Assembly (NCBI RefSeq): GCF_000003815.2
Contig: NC_049995.1
Span: 13,793,503-13,857,502, forward strand
Source: Branchiostoma floridae
Lineage: Eukaryota; Chordata; Leptocardii; Amphioxiformes; Branchiostomatidae
Direction of reading: 5' to 3'
Length of the DNA: 64,000 nucleotides
In this document: one piece after another, positions 13,601-25,600 of the stretch
Numbering within the stretch: the stretch's first letter is position 1
Layout: every line of letters starts with the position of its first letter
Position numbers and translations under genes: made by a program
Notes under the pieces: model-generated
What the model saw: only the letters and a program-made list of their open reading frames with translations
What the model was told of the DNA's origin: nothing
Databases searched by the model: none

Positions 13601-16600
13601 AACATCGGAGCAAATAAGCGGTTTCGAAGCGGGTCTGAGTCAAACACCTTGCCCATTGCGCCACACGATCTCAAAATATCGATATGATTACGCTACTTAC
13701 AGATTACCATGCATGGAAAAATCATTTCAACTTGCATTGTCAGAAAGTTTAGATTACTTTCAGTGAACAATAATATCGAAAATAGTGTCAAAAATAACTC
13801 ATTTTTTACGTACTGGTGATTTCCGTCAAACGTGACAGTGATGCACAGAGTGGTGTCTATGACGATGTTGTTGCCCTGTTGAGTGATGGATGCGAAACCA
13901 AGGCAGATGGGAAGGGTCCACTTCACTCCATTCACCTACAATGGACATGACGACGTATTTTACAATAAGAAGTATTCTTTGTTCCATTTTCAGTCACGGA
14001 AGAAAGACAGTGGATGCTATCTGAAACGTTTAAATAAATTTTGTATATATGTATCCAGCAGTGAGGATTGGTTTAACTAGACATATTTTACCTGTATACG
14101 GTTCAGTAACATTTTTGCTACCCTTCTCAAGGCTTTACAAAGGAAATGTTTAGCCTCCTTTGACATTGTAGACTTGTAGGAGATTTTTGTTCATTTCAAC
14201 ATGGGCCAGGTTCTCTAAATGCTGAGGACATCGATTTGCCTTAGAAACCATAGAAATCAATATATAAGCACTTATAACTCTACGTAGAATGCTACTAACT
14301 AAAGATATTTTTAAAAGCAATTATAATATCTTTAAAAGCAATCATTAACAATATACTTTATTCTCTCTGGTGGAATATACAGTAACTGCACTGCTTCTGA
14401 AAGAACGTTTTTCCTCGCGAAAAAGTTACAGTGGAAGCCAGTTAATTTGATATAACAACGGATAACCACACACGTCTGTTTAATGCACAGAATCTCCAAA
14501 TCCCATACCGGAGCGGTCCAGCCGGATAACTTCGCATAATTGCACTACGCTGGCAATAGGATGTGCAAATAGGATGTGCAATTCAACTAAAAAGGGCATA
14601 CTTACGAAGACCTCCTTGCCCTGGGTTATGGTGATGATGTGCCCTTGTAAGGAAAACTCCACGGCGTCCACAAACGACACCCGCATGTTCCCTCTCCTGT
14701 TGGCGTTTCTGGCTGAAATGATGAAGTCCTGACCACGTGATAGCACGTACTTACAGTTGCCCTGGAGACAAAGACGGGTGAGATAGAACTTTCTGATTCC
14801 AAGTAAAACTGTTTTAATTTGTTCTGTAAAAAGCTACTTTAAAATCCAATAAAGCTAGCAAAACGTCAAATGGTACATAAATGCCATAATTTTACGAACC
14901 GTCGCCACAGTATCACAAGTGAGCCATTGAATAATCGAATACCTGGAAATTGAACCTCTTCCCGTCGAATGTTCTGTAGTGAGGATCTCCCCTGGCAGAG
15001 CACGTTACCCTGTCTGGAAACAAATTGAATAAACTGTTCTACTACAGGGAACGAAAATGTATACTCATGTCATTGATAGCCATCAGCACATCTTTGTTTT
15101 AGTATGTTACAAGAGGTAAATTTTAAAGTTTAATGTTAACGAAGACAAAATTGTGTAGGAAAACTTGAAAATTAAAGGAGGGGTCTTGTCACCACCTACC
15201 TCCACAGAGTACATCACCGAGGCATTCGTTCCCTATGTTCACGACATCATTGCTCACTGTAGCAAGGGAGGAAATTGTGTTACCAGCATAATGACGCTTA
15301 TCACTCAACGTCGGAATATCATACTTCTTCCTCAGAGCTTCTAATTACTATTCTGCTTCTCGTCGCTATGTGTAGCCGGTGTAGGTGGCACATTTGTGGA
15401 GAGAACACAATCTCAAAGTTTTACCCCCTCGTCACGGTGCATAACTGGAAGGATGATAACTCTAGTTATAGGTATCGAAACGTGAGCACATAAACAATCG
15501 GTTGTGTAAAAAAGAAGACTGGACTATCTTATGACCTACAAGCCTAATGAAATTATTTTCTGAACTATGTTAAATGTGGTGTAATACATACCAGGTGCGA
15601 CCGGTGCCTCTGATGCTGGCTTCATTGTTGTTGTGGTCGGCTTCAGAGTCGGAAGAGTCGGAGCTGAAGAAATTCAAAAGTAACGGTGCAGGTAAATGGC
15701 TAAGTTCATTGTTAAACTCGATAAGCAATAAGCAATTAAAAAGTCATACGTAATATGTTTAAAAACTCCGGTTGTGTGTCCTTGGGAAGAGGGTCGTAGT
15801 AGTGGTTGGCTTGGGTGTTTGAGATCAGTGGTGGTTGTCGGAGCATGGTAAAAGTCTTTAAAACTGAACTTCATAGGATGCATGTGTTATGCGGACCATG
15901 ATGCTTTCACAATGGTTTAACGATAGCCGTAAGTATATCTAATGACACCATTGTCAATATTTTGCGCAAATTGTTCCAGGCAACGATGTATATACTAGTT
16001 TTTTACGTCTTCCTTTCCAAAGCTGACACGACGTAGTCTAAGATATGGTCCTAAATGCATTGCTTGATAGTTTTCTTGATGAAATAACAGATTGACTTAT
16101 TATTGACACATTTATTTATCAAGGCATGGGAAGAAATACCAACTAATACTACCTTCGCACAGCTGGGAAGATATGGGCTCCATAATATCTTCTAGGGCGT
16201 CAAAGTCGAAGACAGTGGAGACATGATCCGGTCTGCCGGCAATGGCGGAGAGTTCCTGGTAGTTTATACTCTCTGTCACACCGATAGCGAACGTGATCAC
16301 GCCGTCGTTATGGAGATTCTGCAGTAAACATAAACAACTTGTTTGTCAGTAAACAACATAAAATGGCGGATAGCCCCTTGTACTTTATCATCTCTGTCAC
16401 GCCAATGGCGTATGTGATCACACGGTCGTTATGGAGATTGTACAGTCTCAAATAACATTTTAGTAAAACAAAACAAGAATGCAGATAGCTCCTTTTAGTT
16501 AATATTCTCTGTCACGCCGATAGCAAACGTGATCACACAATTGCCATGGACATTCTACAGTATTAAGATAAACATCTTGTTTATCAGTAGTCCTAAAATC

Positions 16601-19600
16601 AAATGAAGAATATGCCAGGGAAACAAACAGTTACCGCAGCAAGTCAGGCCTGAGCTGAACAGTTGCCCTGTACACATATTGCTTGAGGCAAATCCTCACT
16701 AAATGTCACATTTCCTATTGCTTGTTTAGGATCGAACACAGCAATCTAAATGCGTGTTAACTGTCAAAGACGAGCGACACAGGGAAGAAGACGATCCTAA
16801 TCGTCAGCTAAGGTGTTTCCGTTTGTTCTATCTCAACAAACGAATGTTAGGGGAGGTACATTGTTACCTGGGAGGGGAGGATGACATCGTCCCCAGACCT
16901 GCCGTCCGTCACCACCACCACGATTTTGGGCACTCCCGGCCGGGCGCCGTTAGCCGCCGTCAGGGCCTGGTCACGGGCAAACGTCAGGGCAGATCCTGAG
17001 GACACAATATGTCAAACTTGATTCAGCTTCACTTTTAGAGCTCACAATACTTTGTCATAAAACAATCTATCATTCAGCATAATATCTTCTTCTCTGTAGG
17101 ATATGTTAGACAAGTCGTTACTAAGGTATAGACTTTTGATTAGAAATGTTTTGATATTTTTAAAGGCGTAAAAATCAACATCTTGTGGGCACTAAAATAC
17201 TTTACGGAACGTGAAACGTCTTTGACTAACTGTGTGTTGGTACAATAATAGTATGTCCTTATTGTGATATTGGTTCTGACGAAAACTGTTGAAACTCGGA
17301 GAGTTTCTTCTGTCTTGTCCGATTCTGATTGAATCCACAATAAGAAAGACGAGCAAAAACTGAAAGATCGAATAAGGTTAAATTACTTCTTTCTGTCTTA
17401 AATTCCTGCAAATTTGGTAATCGTAACGAAGCCGTTTGGAAATTATGAGGGAAAGGTTTGCAATAGAAAATAGATAGATAGGGTTAAACCATAGCTGTAC
17501 TGTACCAGTGCTGGTCCCGCGGCTGATGACAGCGATGTTACTGATGGCCTGCTGCAGACTGGCCAGTGAGCTGTGCGCGTTCAGAGCGAACTCCTGCTGC
17601 GGAGACGAGCTGTACTGGACAACTCCCACCTGGGTAGCTGTGGGGCCGATGTCGAAGTGACCGACGACGTTGTTAAGGAACGTCTTCACCTGAAAGATAA
17701 GAAGGTATAAAACGTCTTGAAACAGAAGACCTAGAACATGACCTAGCTTCCCGAGATAGCATCAAATTATGTCTAGACGCGTTGACGATTGACGATGATA
17801 AAGTTTGGATCCTAGGAGCTTGAAGTGATTTTCAGATGGCAAATGCAGCACAGCGTTTTAGAACGATGTAAGCAGAGGAGAAATAGGGCTCATGAAACCT
17901 TAATAAGAGGTTTCCATTAATTGCAGTACAACGTCAACCATGGTTATGTTCAAGCTCTTGTTTCAAAGTCCCGAGAATAACTTCTACCTATCCCAACAAG
18001 TCCTGAGGGCTTACAAATAACTTAAAGGTCTATGTAAAAGTAAAGGAAACATTGGCAAATGGGACATTAACATAGTCTAGCATAATTACATTTATCATTC
18101 TCTTACCTTTTCAAACTCGTAAGCTGGAATACTGGCTGAACCGTCAACAACGAACACGATGTCAGCCTGCATCTCACAGGCGGCGGTTGAAGGAGGGGGA
18201 GTGGGTGTTGTGGTCGGCTTCGGCGTCTGAGTGGTAGTTGTTGTAGGCTTCAGCGTTGGAACTGTGGCAAACATGGAAAGATGTCATTAATCTGAAAGGC
18301 TACAAAATGAATGTTCAAGACAGCTGTTTAGAAAATGTTTTCTTAGGCCTACGTTGCATTTTCCATACTGGGGCCCGACCTGCCAGCTTTCGGAAACGAA
18401 AGGTTTGATATAAAAGTCACTAAACTACACAAGACGTAAAGAGAATAGTCATTCTTTGTTAATATTCATACGTTTATATCTTTCGTTCCCACAATAAGCC
18501 CGGTAGGGCCCCAGTTTAGAAATGTGACGTTAGCCTTATATAACGCTTGATCGGTTAAGAGCTACTATTGAATTGAATAAGTAAAAGTGACAGAAATATC
18601 ACCTACCCTGGTGGCATCCATAGACGCCGTCCTGTAGACTCCACTCAGCCCCAGGCAGACAGGACATCGGGGCGCAGATCGCTTGGAAGTTCGGCTGACA
18701 CTCACAGTGCTGACCGTCTTCTGTTCCCCACTGTTCTCCAAGCTATTGAATCACCAAAAAAAGAAACACTTGTACAAAATCGTATGGTTACATTAGTTTG
18801 TGCCTATTCTTTTGCTGCGTATCGTGTCAAAACTTATAAGTATAACCGGGTGCTAAATAACGACATGTTGGTATCTTTACGTAGTTCCGAACTATTAGAA
18901 AGTACCGTACAGTCAAACCTGTCTATAGCGGCCACTCAAGGGACCGGACAAATTTGGCCACTATAGACAGGTGGCCTCTGTATAGAGGTGGTAACTTGTA
19001 GATAAAATACCAAAGGGACCGAAAAAAAGTGGCCACTATGGACAGGTGGCCCCTCTTTAGAGGTGGCCCCTAATACAGGTTTGACTGTAGTTCCGAGCAA
19101 ATACAAAGTACCGATTTATTTACAGGGTTAACCTTTGACCTATTGCTAGTGTTACGTGTTCGAACGATCACTTGTCTTTAGTACCTGTGTCAAAAATCCT
19201 GACGAGGGTTTTAGGTGCGTCAAATAAAAATGGGGTGCCCTAATTTCGTCCAAGACATCACAGGTTCATGAGACCAAGAAGATATCGATAATGTACTAAC
19301 AAAAGGATACCGCATCATACCGCATGGTAGTTCCCTTCGTGCAGACATCCACAGTCCTTTGGCTCGACACACGTCATGCCGCTCCAGATGTAGCCTGGGT
19401 CACACTCACAGCCCTCCACATTGGGCAGGCCGCACGTGGAGGAGGCAGTCGGGGTCCGGCAGCTGTCCTGGCAGGCCGAGGTGGAGTAAGAGTAGTGGGC
19501 GTTGGGTGGACACTGTAGGGCTGCACCGTAACATGGAACCAAAAATCCATAAATCAAAACAAATCCCATTGGTGTGGGTTAGAGTAAGTGTTAGTGTTAT

Positions 19601-22600
19601 GGTTAGGGTTAGGCTTTAGGGGTTAGGGATAGAGTTTTAGAGTTTTAGGGTTAGGGTTAGGGTTAGGGTTAGGGTTAGGGTTAGGGTTAGGGTTAGGGTT
19701 AGAGTTAGGGTTAGGGTTAGGGTTAGGGTTAGGGTTAGGGTTAGGGTTAGGGTTAGGGTTAGGGTTAGGGTTACGGATAGGGTTAGAGTTAGAGTTAGGG
19801 TTAGGGTTAGGGTTAGGGTTTAAGGTTAGGGTTAGGGTTAGGGTTAGGGTTAGGGTTAGGGTTAGGGTTAGGGTTAGGGTTAGGGTTTTTTTCTATAAGC
19901 CTACGTCTAAACGAAAAGAGATAAATGCAAATGACACATACCAAATACAAACAATAACAAACTGTTTATACAAAAAATACAAATAAAGCTCACCACAGCC
20001 GGTTTGTTCCCTCCATCCTTCCAAATGAATACCAGCTGCTGCACATTCTTGGACGTAACCCTGAAGAAAAGAATCGGAACATCATATGTATGTAAACTAA
20101 ATATCTGAAGCTTGTAAGATTTAGGAATGTAAAATGTTATTGTAATCCAAAGTAATTACTTTATAGAGTTATTTTGTATTCATTCTAAAGGTTAGCCCAG
20201 AATAATAGCCAATGACTAGTAGGTTAACCTTGACTGATGAATAAGTATATAACTAAATCTTAAGTTTGAAAAATTTTCTGATGACATTTTATTGGCATCA
20301 CAAATTTATATTCTGGTGATAGGGGGTATTCATGGAACACCTTTTTACTCTTTACAAATTTAAACCTGTCGCAAGCCAAAGAAACAAGTCGAAGTTTGTC
20401 TTTAACTAGTTGCAGTAGTCTATGGCGCCCACCGTCAGAGCTTTACAACCAACCTTAAACAGAGATGGCGCCAAAAACGTTCTGCTACTTATGATCTACT
20501 GCTCGCTGAGACACGTGTTCTATCTGTATAACGTGACGTTACCGCATCAGTGGACTGTTCATTCCTTGACAAAGACTGGTGCTGTTCAGTCAAAAATTTA
20601 GGTGAGTCCAATTTTTGTGTTGGATATTACAGTTAAACTATTTTAGGAATGACTTCTACCAACACAGATGATCTTTCAAGTTAAGTCAGAGTTTTATTGA
20701 ATTGAGGTTACCTCAAAGTCATCACACATAAGGGTGGTGTCTCTGTTGTTTCCTGACGCCGCCATGTCGTACACACAGTCCTCAATAAAGGCCACAGGTT
20801 CCACCGCAGCGAAACAGGCGCTGAAGGGACTGTTGGTGTCCTGCAGATGTCCGCAGAACTGCTGACTCTCCAGCTCCTGTACAAACGCTTGGTCAGCCTG
20901 GGTGATGTCAAACTGCTGGTCGGCCAGAACTGTAGGACAACTGGAGAAAGAAGTGGAAACGTATTTGAATATCTTGACTTTCTCTGTTTTACTGTCTGTA
21001 TGGGATGCAGCGGCAGTAGCAGATCTATAAACAGAAGAAGATAGACAAGTTGCATGAGACATAGATTCTGGTCTTCTGCAGCCTTTATCGTTATTTGTCA
21101 TTAATTGAGTGAGTGAGTGAGTGAGTGAGTGAGTGAGTGAGCGAGCGAGCGAGCGAGTGTGATGCCATATCTTTGATGTGAGAAAGTGAGTTAGTGACTG
21201 AGTGAGTGTGCACTTAACAAAAGACAGCTTGCATTTACGCTACGATTTCACAAATTAGTATTTCTTAAAATAATTGTAATTGTTCAAAATGAAAAAAAAT
21301 ATGTAACTAAACAATGATGTGGATACAGAACGAAGGTGCCGTGTGTTAATTGAAATACAAAGAGTCCAAACCTCATCATGTCGTCTGGTGCCACCCAGCT
21401 GTTACCGAACTCCACAGCGTCCGTGGCCGGGGTCGTGTCAGGTTTGACCAGGTCGTCTCCTTGGATACCGTTAGCGTTGCCGCACATACCGTGAACCAGA
21501 CCGGCAAGATGCGCCGGCAGCTCGACTATAACGCTGGAATTGACGTGGGAGGTTTAAGCTACACCAAGCAGAGCACCAAGATATATGAACACACTATGGT
21601 ACTATATTTTGTTTGTGATTTGTAATGATGTTAGATTATTTCACTGATATAGATGACTTGAATTTTTTAGTAATAAGTACATTGTAAATAAACCTGACCA
21701 TAATTACAACTATGGCTACGATAAAGGCCAACGTCTTCTTTTACGTACACCATACTACACAAAAATGAAGAGAAGACTTACTGGTGGTTCGCACCAAATT
21801 TGACTGTAATGCACAGAATGGTGTCAATCACGATGTAGTTGCCCTGTTGAGTGATGGACGCGAAACCTCCGATACAGCAAGGCAGAGCCCACTTTACTCC
21901 GTTCACCTATGGTAAGCATGAATTAAGGGTTAATGACCCGCCCCGAGGTGCATATGGTGTCATAACGCCTGGTCCTTTGCTATAACCACCGAATAAAACC
22001 GGTGGTTATAGCGTTATGACACCATGTACACCGAGGAACAGGCGGGTCATTAACGTTATTATCATATTGCCTACCCAAACTTGCAAACTCCTGTATGACG
22101 CATAGATCTCTTGGTACTATACGTGTGAATTCCTTTGTCAAATTTCTGAAAATTCACATTTGTTCTTTGGTACATGCATATGTAAGGAGATTACACAATG
22201 CATTTTGAAACCAAAAATTTCCACAGAAAATATTCGGAACATTGCAGGCTTTTTAGAACAACAAAACTCATTATCAATGTTAGAAGGAGCCATCCCCCCT
22301 TGCAGTCTGTACTTATTCCCTCTACTCTGGCATATGTTTTGCTCCTTTTTATTGGTCAATGCCTGCATATACCTTACTTTCTTGTGTGTAAAGCTACTTT
22401 TGATTGGTCAAAATGAATCGACACCGGCACCGGTGTCGATTCATTCTGACCAATCAGAGGAGCGATACACACCTGCCTGGCCTGAATCTTTGTGTTACGG
22501 CGTCATAACCAACGTGGAACGGGGACTTCTGATTGGTCCGCGGGGCCTGTCTATATGATAATCATGTTTCTTAGCTACACAGTGAAACAATGTTACATGT

Positions 22601-25600
22601 ATATGCCTATGTTTTAACAATATTTTAGCTGAGATCTCCTCATTTCTTGAAGGATCAACATATATAAACAGTCCACTTCCCTCTGTTCACCTGTGGTGAA
22701 CAGGAAACATGCTTCATCAATATACACATCTTAGCTAGCTCTGTGCCAAACAATGTTATATGCCGATGTTTTCATCATCTTCCAGCTAAGATGTGCGTAA
22801 AGTATCCATATACTGGGACATACAAGTACTTGTTTTGACCATCTTCCAGCTAGCCTAAGATGTCTCCAGTGATTAAAGGATCAACGTAGACATTTAAGTA
22901 CTTAATAAAGAAACAAAGCAAACATAAATAGCAGACTGCACCTGGCCTCAGACAAAGCATAGAGGGCCTGACTTGCTCGTCCTGAAATTAAACCGGAAAA
23001 GTTAGTCAAAGGGAGCATACTCACGAAGACTTCCTTGTCCCGGGTTATGGTGATGGTGGACCCATATAAGGTAAACTCTACTTCATCCACAAACGACACC
23101 CGCATGTTGTTTCTCCTGTTGTAGTTTCTGGCAGCGATCGTGAAATCCTTGCCTCTGGACAGCACGTACTTACAGTTGCCCTGAAAATAAACAGGTGAAT
23201 TACAGGTAAGTTATAGGTGAACACCTGGTTCTATTTATACACCTTGGGACAGCACGTACTTACAGTTGCACTGGAAACACGCAGGTGAGATACAGGTGAG
23301 ATACAGGTGAGATACAAGTGAGATATCACATGAGGTATTACGTGAGATACAGGTGAGATATAGGTGGGATACACATGAGATACAAGTGAGATGCAGGTGA
23401 AATACAGGTGAGATACACATGGGATACAGGTGAGATACAGGGGAGATACAAATGGGATACAGGTGAGATACAGGTGAGGTACAGGTGAACTCCTGATTCT
23501 ATTTGAAAGCAATAGTTGTAATCATTTAGTTAAAGTGTACAGTCTGCATTAGCATAAGTCATAAGTCAAACGCAGCATATCAGTTTATGAACAAACTCAA
23601 GTAGATAATTTTTCAATGAGTACAGAAAGCTATTTAAACGAACTTGACCCAAATATATACTAAGACGAAAGTGGCAAGGTTAAGCGTCATCACTCTTTAC
23701 CTGGAAATTGAACCTCTTCCCGTCAAAAGTGTTGTAGTGAGGGTCTCCCCTGGCAGAGCACGTGACCCTGTCTGTACACATATGTGAAAGAAAAAAAAAA
23801 CGTTTATTATTTGTGTTAATCTAAAAAACGTATTTCATGCGATCTTTTGATGGTCAGGCGTGATTCAAGGACTATGTCAAGCAGGCTATTTATACTTTCT
23901 TTGTCTTAAAACATCAGGTGAAGCATTAAATTTCATGTTTTCAAGGCAACGCTAAAGACGAAGTTCTTATTTGCTATCAAATAGAAACGTTATATTTGTA
24001 CAACCACTAAATAGGAATAAATGCTAGATATAAACATTATGATTACATACCTCCACAGAACACGTCTCCGAGACATTCGTTTCCAATGTTCACTACATCG
24101 TTGGACACTGTAACATGAAAGAAAAATATTAGCCTATTTGATTTGCTTTCCTTTAGAACGGTCTTGTCTAGAATCTATCTACATGTTATGCAGTTATGGA
24201 CAGAAATTTCTGATCTTAAGACCTCTGCACTGCCGAATTCCTTGTTCTATAATATCGGGTGTATTTGCAGCCAGTGCCATAGGCAGGTACCCAATGTGTT
24301 GAGTAATGAGGCTGTTTAACGTGGTCGAGGCACCTCCTCAAGCACGGGACCCCCGTTTTACGTCCCTCCCGGAAGACGATTTCGTGGAAAGCTTCGTGGG
24401 GCTACAGCAATCCGGACATCCTTGGTTGGTCCCCCATCCAAGCACTGTCCGGACCGCGCGTTGCTTAACTTCCGAGATCGAGAGATCGGGTGTACCAACG
24501 CGCCACGCAGAAGGTCAAGATTACTGCAGTCACATATCTAACTACAGTCAACAAGACCTAAACGATAGTTTTAAGACTATCTTCTATTGGACTCTCCTTA
24601 TAGACTTTGCAAAACTCTGGACACTAGTTCTCAGAAGAGGATCCTACAGGCAACGTTTCTGCCTCTTATGCAATGATTTTGTTTTTTTATTCGTTGTTAT
24701 ATAAAACATCACACGAGGTGGCCAATACCATGCTTGCACGAGAGGTGTGACTTTGAGAATTGTATGACGTATACGCCAAATGTGACGTTTGTAGATGTAT
24801 GACGTGTGCTTGAAGTGTGACGTAATATGACGTATGTGGCTGTATGACGTATGCTTGAAGCGTGACGTACTTGGTGCATCCTCTTGAGGTGTTACAGGCT
24901 TCAAGGTGGTTGTTTGCTGCGCAGGAGTGGGAAGCGTTGGCGGCGTTGGAGTAGTGGTTGGCTTGGGAGTTTGGGTGGTAGTTGTTGTCGGCTTTGGTGT
25001 TTGGGTTGTAGTTGTTATTGGCTGCAACGTTGGAACTGTAGCAAAAATTAAAATGGTATTTAAAGGGAACAAACACTGAAAAACAAAACCTCGCCAAAAG
25101 AAACCTACAAAACGCCAAAAAAGGAATGAAAACTCCCATGTCCACTTACCTTGGTGACAGCCATAGACGCCGTCCTGTAGACTCCACTCAGCCCCAGGCA
25201 GACAGGACATCGGGGCGCAGTTGGCTTGGAAGTTCGGCTGACACTCACAGAACTGACCGTCTTCTGTTCCCCACTGTTCCCCTAGCTATGTAATAAGATA
25301 CCATAAAATATCACACTTACTTAGCTTTTTTTATTTGAATGGACAGAGTTTGTGCTAGGTTAACACTGTAATATTTACAATTATAGTTCATCCATAGTTT
25401 GCTTCTTACCATACGAAGAAAAGGTCTTCTTGCAACTTAAGTTTAAACTTTTGAAATTTTGAGTATGACCTAAATCACATCTCATGGCCTTAAAATTGCT
25501 TCCGTGAAGCTATTTAGGGGATAATAGGTCATCGTATCAAAAAGAGGTTGAGGGGTTCTGAAATTAACAAGGTTCACTCAACCAAGACAATGGGGGGGGG

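Noticed and set aside
19573..19888. Chromosome end (true telomere)
   Set aside because: The array lies inside an intron with coding exons of the same gene on both sides.
23279..23490. CRISPR-like array
   Set aside because: Units are 10-11 bp and contiguous with no unique spacers; it is a minisatellite in a eukaryotic intron.
24306..24704. 132-codon plus-strand frame
   Set aside because: It covers the 5S-SINE-like insertion, has no domain, and is absent from the paralogous intron.
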